From assembly GCF_020103725.1 (NCBI RefSeq), contig NZ_JAHXBG010000001.1:1-64000 (forward strand): a DNA stretch of 64,000 nucleotides. The letters are read 5' to 3'. Position numbers and translations under genes: made by a program. Below the pieces are notes generated by a model. It was not told the origin of the DNA and searched no databases. It saw only the letters and a program-made list of their open reading frames with translations. The stretch is from Hyalangium gracile. Lineage in GTDB: Bacteria > Myxococcota > Myxococcia > Myxococcales > Myxococcaceae. This document shows, piece after piece, positions 1 to 7,628 of the stretch. Numbering within the stretch: position 1 is the first letter of the stretch; the number at the start of each line of letters is the position of its first letter.

Positions 1-300
1 CCCCGCCTGGACTGGCACCTGTGGCGCTCGCGCTGGGGCAAGGACATCACCCACGAGCAGCGAGAGACGCTCGTCCCCGCCCTGGGCGCCTGGCTCGGTC
101 GCTACCTGGTGGACCTGCTCGGTGGCCGTTGGGTGCCGCGCCGCAAGCTGGAGGAGGCCGCCGTCATCATCGGTGACAGGGCGTGGCTGCCCTTCCTCCG
201 CGCTCGCCACGCCCTCCATGGCCTGGATGCTCCGCTCGACCACTCCTGCACCCAGCTCTTCCGCGAAGCCCAGCGCCACGCCCGTCAGCAGGCCCACTGA
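1..300 (+). CDS. C-terminal end of an unidentified protein (5' truncated)
   Basis: The reading frame is open from base 1 and stops with TGA at 298-300, giving 99 residues of a gene that starts before the window. The visible part is rich in Arg, Leu and Trp and has no motif I recognise. It ends 33 bases from the stop of the convergent pilT-like gene. I assign no function. The frame looks real because it is open to the window edge and has a strong G/C bias at third codon positions. Confidence 0.6.
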   Translation, partial: PRLDWHLWRSRWGKDITHEQRETLVPALGAWLGRYLVDLLGGRWVPRRKLEEAAVIIGDRAWLPFLRARHALHGLDAPLDHSCTQLFREAQRHARQQAH

Positions 301-333
301 AGCGCCAGGGCCGCCTCTCCGCCCGCGCCCGCC

Positions 334-3036
334 TCACTTCGTGGGGGCAGGAGTCTCCGTCGAGCCCGCCGCCGTTCCCGCGCCCGTGACCGGCGGGTCC
401 GCCTTGAAGCCCGCGCGCTCCAGCATGGCGCGCAGCTCGGCGCGAGCCACCGACTTGCTCAGCGCCTCGTTCGGCTCGACCACCTTCTTCTTCACCAGGT
501 CGAGCAGCGAGTCGTTGAGCGTCACCATCCCCTGCCCGCGCGAGGTCTGCATCACCGAGGGAATCTGGAACGTCTTCCCCTCGCGGATCAGGTTGGACAC
601 CGAGCCCGTGCACAGGAGCACCTCCTGCGCCGCCACCCGCCCGCCGCCGATGCGCTTGCACAGCGTCTGCGCGATGACGCCCTTGAGCGACTCCGACAGC
701 ATCATCCGGATCTGCGGCTGACGGTCCGCCGGGAACTGGTCGATGATCCGGTCCACCGTGGACGCCGCAGTGTTCGTGTGCAGCGTCCCGAACACCAGGT
801 GCCCCGTCTCCGCCGTCTCGATGGCGGTGGCGATCGTCTCCAAGTCTCGCATCTCGCCTACCAGCACCACGTCCGGGTCCTCGCGCAGCGCCGCTCGCAG
901 CGCGTTCTTGAAGGACTGCGTGTGGACCCCCACCTCGCGCTGGTTCACCAGACAGCTCTTGTTCTTGTGAACGAACTCGATCGGGTCCTCGACCGTGATG
1001 ATGTGGTCCTCACGGTGGCGGTTGACGTAGTCGATCAACGCCGCCAGCGTCGTGGACTTGCCGCTGCCCGTGGGGCCCGTCACCAGCACCAGCCCCTTGG
1101 TGAGGAAGCACATGTCCAGCACGTGCCGGGACAGGCCGATCTCCTCCGCCGTGCGGATCTTGTTGGGGATCTGCCGCAGCACCGCGCCGATGCCCTTCCG
1201 GTCCTCGAAGACGTTGACGCGGAAGCGCGCCGCCGTCGTCTCATAGGCGAAGTCCGTGTCGTGGAGGTCCTCCCACTGCTTGCGGTTCTTCTCCGGGGCG
1301 ATGCTGAAGATCATCGCCTTGAGGCGCCCGGGAGTGATGAGGCCGTACTCCTCGATGGGCACCATGTCGCCGTCGATGCGCATGTGCGGCAGCGTCTCGC
1401 TCGACAGGTGCAGATCCGACGCGCCGCGGGCCAGCATCGCCTCCATCAAGGCGAGCATCTGCGCCTCGGCGTCCTTGCGGTGGTCCTCCACCTCCTCGGC
1501 GGTGAGAGGGGCCGCGGCAGGGCTCGGGGCATCGGGAGCAGACGCCGGAGCCAGGGCAATCGCCGGCATGGGCGCGGGCGTGAGCGCCCGAGCGGGCGCG
1601 GCGGCGGCGGCGGCGATGGACAGCGGAGGCTGCGTCGCGGGCACGGAGGCAGCGGCGGGCGCCACCGTGGCCACCGGCACGGAGGCGACTGGCACGGGAG
1701 GCTGCGTCACGGGCGCCGCGGCTACGGCGGGCGCCACGGAGACAGGCACCGGAGGCTGCGTGGCCGGCACCGCGGCGGCAACTGGCGCTGCTGCGACCGG
1801 CGCAGGCGCTGAGACAGGCACCGGGGGAAGCGTCGCTGGTCCGGCGGCAGCCACCGGCATGGCGGCAGCAGCCACGGCAGGCGAGGCCGCGACAGGCGCC
1901 GGAGCCACTGCCGCGGGAGCGGCATGCACGGGCGACGCGGCAGGCACCGGCGGCATCGTGGCGGGCCCGGCAGGGACGGCGTGCACGGGCGACGCGGCAG
2001 GCACCGGCGGCATCGTGGCGGGCCCGGCAGGGACGGCGTGCACGGGCGACGCGGCAGGCACTGGCGGCATCGTGGCAGGCCCGGCAGGAGCAACAGGCGC
2101 GGGCGAAGCGATCGGCATTGCCGCCACGGGTGAAGCCGCCGCGCTCGAAGCACTCGAGCCCGCAGCCGTCGCGGCCGTGCCGGGCAGCGGTGGATGCGTG
2201 GCAGGCCCGACGGAAGCCGCGGGGGCCACCGCCGCAGCCGGCACCGGAGCGCCAGGCAACGGAGGATGCGTGGCGGGCCCAGCAACCTGCGCCATCGGCC
2301 GAGCGGAAGCGGGCACGGCGGCAGGCGCGGGCACACCCGGCATGGGAGGAATCGTCGCGGGCCGAGCCGGCGCGGTGCGTACGGCCGAAGCCGCCGCCGC
2401 GGGAGACACTGGAGCCTGTGGAGCCCCCACCCCGGCAGCCTCCGCCAGCGCTCCCGCAGGAACCGGCGCGGGAGTCACCGCGACAGGCCGAGCCACCGCT
2501 GCCACGGGAGCCGCCGGCGCGGGTGGCACGATGACCGGAGCCGCCGGAGCCACCGGCGCGGGAGGCGTGGAGAGCACGGGCGCGGAGGACATCTCCAGCC
2601 AGTGCGTGTCCGAGACCAGCTCCAGCCCAGGCTCGGCCGTGTCCGGAAGGACGGGCGCCGGCTCGGAGGCCTGGGCCGCCATCTCGAGCATCTCGTACGG
2701 CGAGGCCAGCTCCAGCTTCTCCTCCACCGCGGGCGCGGGCGGCTGGATGATGGACACCTTCACTCGTCCCTGGGCGTTCTCCAGCGTCACCTGCACCTGC
2801 CCGGCGGGCGCGGCGTAGGGGAAGACGGTGGTGCCCTCGGGCGGGAAGCTGGCCCGCTGCTCGGCGGGCACCAGCTCGGAGATGGCCCCGAGGATCTGCT
2901 GGGTGGTGAGGTTCTGCTTCAACACCGGCAGGAGCCCGGCGGGGGTGCGCATGTTCACACCGCCACCGGTCTCGATGAGCAACTCCTGACCGGATTCCTT
3001 GAAGAGCTTCTCGATGATGGGATCGAGCCTGGCCAT
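334..3036 (-). CDS. PilT-like type IV pilus retraction ATPase with long Ala/Pro-rich linker
   Basis: 900 residues, roughly two and a half times a normal PilT (about 350). The C-terminal ~330 residues carry the PilT/GspE ATPase core: an ASDLHL entry motif, Walker A GPTGSGKST starting at residue 654, Walker B VVLVGEMRD, the His-box region GTLHTNTAASTVDRI, and NLIREGK near the end, which resembles the PilT C-terminal motif. This family powers pilus retraction in twitching (S) motility. Residues 1-105 form a small separate domain (starts MARLDPIIEKLF). About 450 residues of Ala/Pro/Val linker follow, including three tandem 19-residue repeats. The ATG at 3036 is chosen because the frame upstream turns into Arg/Ser-rich non-coding-like sequence and overlaps the neighbouring gene. 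That gene ends 4 bases upstream, so the two are probably co-transcribed. PilT paralogue versus PilU-like cannot be decided here. Confidence 0.88.
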   Translation of the reverse strand: MARLDPIIEKLFKESGQELLIETGGGVNMRTPAGLLPVLKQNLTTQQILGAISELVPAEQRASFPPEGTTVFPYAAPAGQVQVTLENAQGRVKVSIIQPPAPAVEEKLELASPYEMLEMAAQASEPAPVLPDTAEPGLELVSDTHWLEMSSAPVLSTPPAPVAPAAPVIVPPAPAAPVAAVARPVAVTPAPVPAGALAEAAGVGAPQAPVSPAAAASAVRTAPARPATIPPMPGVPAPAAVPASARPMAQVAGPATHPPLPGAPVPAAAVAPAASVGPATHPPLPGTAATAAGSSASSAAASPVAAMPIASPAPVAPAGPATMPPVPAASPVHAVPAGPATMPPVPAASPVHAVPAGPATMPPVPAASPVHAAPAAVAPAPVAASPAVAAAAMPVAAAGPATLPPVPVSAPAPVAAAPVAAAVPATQPPVPVSVAPAVAAAPVTQPPVPVASVPVATVAPAAASVPATQPPLSIAAAAAAPARALTPAPMPAIALAPASAPDAPSPAAAPLTAEEVEDHRKDAEAQMLALMEAMLARGASDLHLSSETLPHMRIDGDMVPIEEYGLITPGRLKAMIFSIAPEKNRKQWEDLHDTDFAYETTAARFRVNVFEDRKGIGAVLRQIPNKIRTAEEIGLSRHVLDMCFLTKGLVLVTGPTGSGKSTTLAALIDYVNRHREDHIITVEDPIEFVHKNKSCLVNQREVGVHTQSFKNALRAALREDPDVVLVGEMRDLETIATAIETAETGHLVFGTLHTNTAASTVDRIIDQFPADRQPQIRMMLSESLKGVIAQTLCKRIGGGRVAAQEVLLCTGSVSNLIREGKTFQIPSVMQTSRGQGMVTLNDSLLDLVKKKVVEPNEALSKSVARAELRAMLERAGFKADPPVTGAGTAAGSTETPAPTK
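1924..2094. repeat. Three tandem 57-bp repeats in the PilT-like linker
   Basis: Copies begin at 1924, 1981 and 2038, exactly 57 bases apart, with few differences. Each encodes 19 residues containing GPATMPPVPAASPVHA. The period is a multiple of three, so loss or gain of a copy keeps the frame and only changes linker length. Confidence 0.9.
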
Positions 3037-3040
3037 GGCG

Positions 3041-3475
3041 TCAGCGGGAGAGAGCTTCCACGTATGCGACGTGGCGTTTGTTGACCAGCGCCACCATGTC
3101 CCCCTGCAGCAGCCGGAGGAAGGGTGGCGCGTCGTTGAGATAGTCGGTGAGCCGCGAGCGTCCCTCGGGCTGCACGTAGGCGAAGAGCCCCTTGAGCCGC
3201 TGCCCGTCCACGAGGCGGATCTCCACCGCGTGCTCGGTGCGCATGGTGAGCCTGTCCACGTCGCGCAGCTCGTGCCGGGCATCCACCCGCGCCACCGCCA
3301 CGGCGACGCTGTTCACGAAGGCCATCGCCTCGGTCGCCACGTCCTGGACCGGGATGAACTTCGTCTCGGCGTTGAGCAGATCCGACAGCCGCTCACCCTC
3401 CGCGCCGGCCAGGGGCTCGGCCAGAAATACGGCCACATCTCGCGCCTCCCCACCGGGGAGGACGAGCTGAGCCAT
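3041..3475 (-). CDS. Conserved hypothetical protein encoded beside the PilT-like gene
   Basis: 144 residues from the ATG at 3475 (starts MAQLVLPGG). A GTG directly precedes it at 3478, and a TTG at 3508 would give 155 residues; none has a convincing Shine-Dalgarno. It contains LSDLLNAETKFIPV and, near the end, MVALVNKRHVAYVEAL, a pattern of a small beta-rich domain repeated twice. It looks soluble, with no signal peptide or membrane segment. The stop lies 4 bases before the PilT-like start, so the two form a likely operon and the protein may serve the same motor. Function unknown. Confidence 0.75.
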   Translation of the reverse strand: MAQLVLPGGEARDVAVFLAEPLAGAEGERLSDLLNAETKFIPVQDVATEAMAFVNSVAVAVARVDARHELRDVDRLTMRTEHAVEIRLVDGQRLKGLFAYVQPEGRSRLTDYLNDAPPFLRLLQGDMVALVNKRHVAYVEALSR

Positions 3476-3613
3476 CACGCGGCGTTTGGGGACTCGTAGC
3501 TCTTCCAAGGGGCTGAGCTTTTTGTAGCACGTTGAGACATCCCCCCCAACCCCGCCCTGCCCGGATCGTCGGACACCGCACCAGGATACGCCAAAATTAC
3601 AGGGCGGGTCGAC

Positions 3614-4699
3614 TCATGGCTGGGCGGCCAGCTGGCGCTCCACGAAGAGCCGGAGGATGTGCAGGAAGTCCTGGGCGTTGGTGACGACGCCGAAGGCCTG
3701 GTGCGTGCCCCGGTCCTTCAGCTTGCTCACCACGAACTCGGACGAGTCCACGCAGATGGTGGCCAGCTCGCGCAGCGAGCCATCCGGCTCGGTGACGAAC
3801 GCGGGCAGCATGTTGCCGGTGGCGATGGCGTGCAGCGCCGTGGCGATCATCACCGCCAGGGTGGCCTTCACCGTGTGGCGACGCATCGCGTCCTGCGCGG
3901 CCAGGTTGTCCGTCACCACGTCCGGCAGCGGCCCGTCGTCCCGGATGGAGCCCGTCAGCACGAAGGGCACCCGGTGCGCCACGCACGCGTGCATGATGCC
4001 GTCCTTGATGACGCCCTGCTCCACCGCCCTGGCGATGGAGCCCGCCGCGCGCACCTGATTGATGGCGCGCATGTGCAGGCCGTGGCCCCCGGACGTCGCC
4101 TCGCCCGAGCCGCTCATCCCCAGCGTGGTGCCGAAGATGGAGGCCTCGATGTCATGCACCGCCACCGCGTTGCCCGCCAGCAGCGCGCCCACGAAGCCGT
4201 TGGCGATGAACCACGTCATGTCCATGCGCGCCCGCGAGTGCACCAGCGCCGGCCCCGTCACCCACACCGGGTAGCCGCCCCGCCGGCGCTCCTCCACCAG
4301 CAGCCGGGCCAGGTGCGCGTAGTCGATGGGCTTCTCGCGCGACACCTCGCTCGTCATGAACTTGAACTCGCCCTGCGCGCCACCCGCCAGCCACGAGGCG
4401 TGCACGTACACCCCCTGGCTCCCGTCCTCCGCGTGGCCCATCGCCACCCGGTCTCCCTGGCGCACGCGCCGCCCCTCGCGCGTCCACAGCTCCCCATCCG
4501 CGCCCAGCACCAGCGCGCTGTCCATCCGCGGCTCGCGGGGCATGCGCCAGCGCCCGCCCACGCGCACGTAGGTGGGCAGGTTGGTGGTGGTGAAGAAGCC
4601 CTCGGGGAGGACACCGTCGGCCGGCGCGGGCTCGAAGCGGGCGTCCGGGGCCCGCGCGAAGCGCTCGGCGGTGAAGTCGGGATGGGGGATGGTGCTCAC
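3614..4699 (-). CDS. Ornithine cyclodeaminase-like protein of the LOR/SDH (TIGR00300) family
   Basis: 361 residues from GTG at 4699 (starts VSTIPHPDFTAERF). An upstream TTG at 4768 is less likely. The central and C-terminal parts match the conserved LOR/SDH region found in archaeal ornithine cyclodeaminase and in the C-terminal half of cyanobacterial ArgZ/AgrE. Visible motifs are VTGPALVHSRA, GALLAGNAVAVHDIE, HMRAINQVRAAGSIA, FVLTGSIRDDGPLPDV and VTNAQDFLHILR. Family knowledge suggests NAD(H)-dependent ornithine to proline conversion. The N-terminal arginine dihydrolase domain of ArgZ is absent, so this is a stand-alone version. It has no operon partner: the flanking genes are in separate units. 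Family assignment is firm; the reaction is inferred. Confidence 0.8.
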   Translation of the reverse strand: MSTIPHPDFTAERFARAPDARFEPAPADGVLPEGFFTTTNLPTYVRVGGRWRMPREPRMDSALVLGADGELWTREGRRVRQGDRVAMGHAEDGSQGVYVHASWLAGGAQGEFKFMTSEVSREKPIDYAHLARLLVEERRRGGYPVWVTGPALVHSRARMDMTWFIANGFVGALLAGNAVAVHDIEASIFGTTLGMSGSGEATSGGHGLHMRAINQVRAAGSIARAVEQGVIKDGIMHACVAHRVPFVLTGSIRDDGPLPDVVTDNLAAQDAMRRHTVKATLAVMIATALHAIATGNMLPAFVTEPDGSLRELATICVDSSEFVVSKLKDRGTHQAFGVVTNAQDFLHILRLFVERQLAAQP

Positions 4700-4838
4700 C
4701 CCGGGAAGATGGGACGGACGCCCACCCGGTTCAAGCACCGCGTGGCGTGGCGCCTCCCAGGCGGCCAACCCCTCGGACTTCCAGGGGAACTCCCTCCGGA
4801 AAGCCGCGCGAAATTCCCGCCCGCAACTTCCGCCGGGG

Positions 4839-4892
4839 CCTCGGGTTCATGCCGGCACAGACGATGCCGGCACGACCGGCGCGAACCCGAGG
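4839..4892 (+). promoter_or_regulatory. 10-bp inverted repeat reaching into the ribosome binding site
   Basis: Arms CCTCGGGTTC (4839-4848) and GAACCCGAGG (4883-4892) are perfect complements. The second arm covers the first bases of the Shine-Dalgarno GAGGAG (4889-4894) of the gene starting at 4902. As RNA, the hairpin would mask the ribosome binding site. Between the arms, GGCACAGACGATGC (4854-4867) has the GG-N10-GC spacing of a weak sigma-54 promoter. If that is the promoter, the left arm would not be transcribed. Confidence 0.45.
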
Positions 4893-4901
4893 AGAACGAT
4901 C

Positions 4902-5216
4902 ATGATGAAGAGCATCTCTCTGGCTGTGGCGGTGGTGGTGGGCCTGATGATGGCGGCTCCAGCCGAGGCGGCCGGGGCGGACCGGCGGCAGGTGAGGCAG
5001 CAGGCGCGCATCGTCCAGGGCGTGAAGAGCGGCGAGCTGACGAAGGCCGAGGCCGCGCGGCTCGAGGCGCAGCACGTGGCCATCAAGAAGGAGATCCGCC
5101 AGGAGCGCGCCGATGACGGCCGCCTCGACGCCTCCGAGCGCGCGAAGATCGCCCACGAGCAGAACCAGCTCCACCGCCGCATCTACGTCCAGAAGCACGA
5201 CGGCCAGTCGCGCTGA
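4902..5216 (+). CDS. Small secreted protein with charged repeat-like helices
   Basis: 104 residues. ATG at 4902 (a second ATG follows at 4905) is preceded by GAGGAG at good spacing. An N-terminal signal peptide is clear: MMKSISLAV, a hydrophobic run, then AAPAEAAGA. The mature part is about 80 residues of charged helix-forming sequence with GELTKAEAARLEAQ, ADDGRLDASERAKI and a C-terminal RRIYVQKHDGQSR. The layout resembles small periplasmic proteins with degenerate EF-hand-like loops (LTKAEAARL, DGRLDASER). Function unknown. It stands alone between a minus-strand gene and the next plus-strand gene 74 bases on. Confidence 0.75.
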   Translation: MMKSISLAVAVVVGLMMAAPAEAAGADRRQVRQQARIVQGVKSGELTKAEAARLEAQHVAIKKEIRQERADDGRLDASERAKIAHEQNQLHRRIYVQKHDGQSR

Positions 5217-5290
5217 TCCCCGCGCGCGGCGGTCCCTCCCGCGGCAGGGGTGGAGCAAACCCCCGCCGGAGCATGTAGAATCATGCCGCC

Positions 5291-6031
5291 GTGGAACGCT
5301 CCCGCCCCGCTCCTCCTCACGCGTCCGCCAAGTCCGGCGTGGACTCCGTGCCGCAGCCGCTCCCCTCCTTGAACGAGCTGCTGGATGAGGTGCGCGCGCC
5401 CGGCGCCAGCCGAGCGGACGTGGATGCGCTGATCGCGGGCCTCTCCCGGCCGCTGCCCGAAGGCCAGTCTCCTCGCGAGCGCGCGGATCTGCTGCTGGCC
5501 CTCATCGAGGATGAGCGCCTCGCGGACTTCACCGGCCGGGACGGCCGCACGGTGCGTGGCGCCGCGGTCCAGGCCCTGCTGGAGCTCGGCTACCCCTACG
5601 CCCTCGAGGTGCCCCCCGAGGCACTCGCCGCCAAGGACTCCGTCTCCGAGGAAGAGGGGCAGCCCGTCGTCCCGCTGCTCTCCACCAGCAATGGGAAGTG
5701 GGGCTTCGGGCTCCTCATGGGCCTCGGGGCGCTGATGCTGCTCCCAGCGCTCTACATGTCCGTCCAGGCGGACTCGATCGCGGCCCTGCTGGTCTTCCTG
5801 ACCCTCGTCTCCTGCCTCACCTTCCTGCCCGCGGGCATGACGCTGCTCGGCCACAACATGGGCAATCGCGTCATCAAGGGCATCGGGTCCTTCTGGCTGA
5901 TTCTCTGCAGCCTGCTCTGGCTGGGGCCCTCCATCGCCATGCTCGGCAGCGGCAGCCTGGTCGGGCTGCTCCCCCTCGTCACTGGCAGCGTGTCCCTCAT
6001 CGGCACCTGGCTCATGAACTCGAAGTCCTGA
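5291..6031 (+). CDS. Hypothetical membrane protein
   Basis: 246 residues starting at GTG 5291. Residues 1-130 are soluble and acidic, with DVDALIAGLSRPLPEGQ and DFTGRDGRTVRGAAVQALLELGY (start shown in part), a small helical domain. Residues ~137-245 hold about four hydrophobic segments: LLMGLGALMLLPALYMSV, AALLVFLTLVSCLTFLPAG, IKGIGSFWLILCSLLWLGP and LLPLVTGSVSLIGTWL. It is therefore an inner-membrane protein with a cytosolic N-terminal domain. It is convergent with the phosphatase gene, 12 bases between stops. No family recognised. Confidence 0.7.
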   Translation: MERSRPAPPHASAKSGVDSVPQPLPSLNELLDEVRAPGASRADVDALIAGLSRPLPEGQSPRERADLLLALIEDERLADFTGRDGRTVRGAAVQALLELGYPYALEVPPEALAAKDSVSEEEGQPVVPLLSTSNGKWGFGLLMGLGALMLLPALYMSVQADSIAALLVFLTLVSCLTFLPAGMTLLGHNMGNRVIKGIGSFWLILCSLLWLGPSIAMLGSGSLVGLLPLVTGSVSLIGTWLMNSKS

Positions 6032-6043
6032 GCAGGCATCACC

Positions 6044-6595
6044 TCACTCCTTGCTGGTGAGCGCTCGGCGCAGGTGGCTGTAGGCGATGTCCGCCAGGGC
6101 ATCGAACGTCGGCAGCTCCCACGAGAGCCGGTGCTGCGCCCGCCAGTCCTCCGCCCAGAACAGGAACACCTCGAGCTGCTCGGGGCTGGGAGACACCTGC
6201 CGCCGCGCCCGCTTCGCCCGGCGGAGCGCCTCCAGCGGACTGTCTCCCTGCGCCACCAGCACGCACAGCGCCAGCATCGCGCTCCGGCCAACGCCGTGCT
6301 CGCAGTGGATGTACACCTTGTGGCCTCGCTCCAGGTGCTGCGTCACCCACCGCACCCCGTCGCGCAGCATGGGCAGGCTGATCGCGCGCAGATCCAGGGT
6401 GGGCAGGTGCAGCAGGGTGATGCCGTGCTCGCGCAGCACGTGCTCGTCGTCACACGCCTCCACCCGCACATCCACCACGTGGCGGATGCCCAGCCGCAAC
6501 GCCAGGTGCTCCGCGGCCTCGATGGGGAAGCGCCCCCCCACCGCCACCTGCGGCGTCACCCAGTCGAGGTTCAGCTCCCACTGAGATTCACCCAT
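6044..6595 (-). CDS. Dual-specificity phosphatase-like protein
   Basis: 183 residues, ATG at 6595. The Cys-phosphatase signature HCEHGVGRS places the catalytic Cys at residue 98 and the phosphate-binding Arg at 104. D68 in LPTLDLR is in the position of the general acid. Length and fold order fit cytosolic DSP/tyrosine phosphatases. No signal peptide. The substrate may be phosphoprotein or a small phospho-compound and cannot be read from sequence. A second DSP domain occurs in this window at 57.9-58.3 kb, fused to an ATPase. Confidence 0.85.
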   Translation of the reverse strand: MGESQWELNLDWVTPQVAVGGRFPIEAAEHLALRLGIRHVVDVRVEACDDEHVLREHGITLLHLPTLDLRAISLPMLRDGVRWVTQHLERGHKVYIHCEHGVGRSAMLALCVLVAQGDSPLEALRRAKRARRQVSPSPEQLEVFLFWAEDWRAQHRLSWELPTFDALADIAYSHLRRALTSKE

Positions 6596-6769
6596 CCAAA
6601 GGGCCCCCTCACCCCCGTGTGCCTGCTCCAGCGTAGGCCGCCTGCCCGGCTCCGGCAGACCCGCCCCGGCATTCCCGAATCATTTCAGACACTTAGACGG
6701 CACAGGACCGACTTGGGCTGAAATGTGGGGAAGAAACATCTGAATACGCAACTTGTGGGACTCAGGTTT

Positions 6770-6795
6770 CGAGAATCTTTTCGAAAATCTTCTCG
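6770..6795. promoter_or_regulatory. 26-bp imperfect palindrome upstream of the LysM hydrolase gene
   Basis: CGAGAA-TC-TTTTCGAAAA-TC-TTCTCG: outer arms CGAGAA/TTCTCG and the 10-bp centre TTTTCGAAAA are perfectly symmetric, with two mismatched TC steps. It ends 21 bases before the ATG at 6817, so it lies in the promoter or leader and could be an operator or an RNA stem. Confidence 0.45.
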
Positions 6796-6816
6796 CGGCC
6801 TGGAGTGACCACCTCA

Positions 6817-7506
6817 ATGAGCTACCGGATTCAGTCTGGCGACACCCTGTCGAAGCTGGCCCAGCGCTACAACACCTCCGTCAGCGCGCTCATGAAGGCC
6901 AACCCCCAGGTGAAGGACGCCAACAAGATCTTCACGGGGAAGATGCTGAACATCCCCGGCTCGCGAGATGAGTTCGTCGGCAGCACCGGTGGCGGCAGCC
7001 GTCCTGGGAGCACCCCTGGCGCGGCGGGCCCGCAGGGCCCCGTGAACGCGGGCCCGGGCACGCGCGGCCCCGGTGGCAGCCCGTTCGACATCGCCCAGTC
7101 GCACCTGGGCAAGAACGCCGGCTCGCTGAAGCTGGAGCAGAGCGGCGTCGGCGCGGACATGGAGGACTGGGTCCCCAACAACGTCAACTGCGCCAACTTC
7201 GTCTCCGCGTGCCTCGAGCAGGCCGGGCAGATCTCCAACGCCCAGCACAACAACTCGGTGATGGGCCTGCAGGCCAACCTGGACAAGGACCCGAACTTCA
7301 AGCGCGTCTCGCTGGCCGATGCCAGGCCGGGCGACGTGGTGAGCATGAAGACGCCGGGTGGGCAGCACGTGGTGATGTTCGCGGGCATGAAGGACGGCAA
7401 GCCCCAGTTCATCGGCTCCAACAACGTGAACCCGGATGGTTCTCAGCGGATCAGCCTCTCCTCGATGAACTACCCCATCATGTCCATCCACCAGTATCGC
7501 GGCTGA
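6817..7506 (+). CDS. LysM domain plus NlpC/P60- or CHAP-like cell wall hydrolase
   Basis: 229 residues from ATG 6817; an in-frame GTG at 6805 is an alternative. Residues 1-48 are a LysM peptidoglycan-binding domain (SYRIQSGDTLSKLAQRYNT, ending MLNIPGS). A Gly/Pro linker runs to ~90. The C-terminal domain has NCANFVSACLEQAGQ with candidate catalytic Cys125 and GQHVVMFAG with His184, the Cys-His arrangement of NlpC/P60 and CHAP amidases. These cut peptide links in peptidoglycan. No signal peptide is visible, so export would need another route, or the protein acts after lysis. A palindrome sits just upstream. Confidence 0.82.
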   Translation: MSYRIQSGDTLSKLAQRYNTSVSALMKANPQVKDANKIFTGKMLNIPGSRDEFVGSTGGGSRPGSTPGAAGPQGPVNAGPGTRGPGGSPFDIAQSHLGKNAGSLKLEQSGVGADMEDWVPNNVNCANFVSACLEQAGQISNAQHNNSVMGLQANLDKDPNFKRVSLADARPGDVVSMKTPGGQHVVMFAGMKDGKPQFIGSNNVNPDGSQRISLSSMNYPIMSIHQYRG

Positions 7507-7540
7507 AGCCATCATCCCCCACTTCAACCGCCCATCATGG

Positions 7541-7567
7541 GGCTCCCGTCTCATCCCAGCGGGAGCC
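7541..7567. terminator. Hairpin between convergent genes
   Basis: GGCTCCCG (7541-7548) and CGGGAGCC (7560-7567) form a perfect 8-bp stem with an 11-base loop, between the stops of the LysM gene and the phosphoesterase gene. There is no strong T-tract, so it may be a bidirectional terminator or an mRNA end stabiliser. Confidence 0.5.
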
Positions 7568-7628
7568 TCGTGTCATTTCTGGAGTCCGGCAGGCCGAGCG
7601 CGCTCGCCCCGCGGGGCTGGAGCGGCGC

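Noticed and set aside
1924-2094. 57-bp repeats as a CRISPR-like or extragenic repeat
   Set aside because: They are in frame within the PilT-like gene, directly adjacent and without spacers.
3476-3613. Sigma-54-like TTGGCGTA...TGC on the minus strand upstream of the pilT partner gene
   Set aside because: The GG to GC distance is 11, not 10 bases, and the -12 half is poor.
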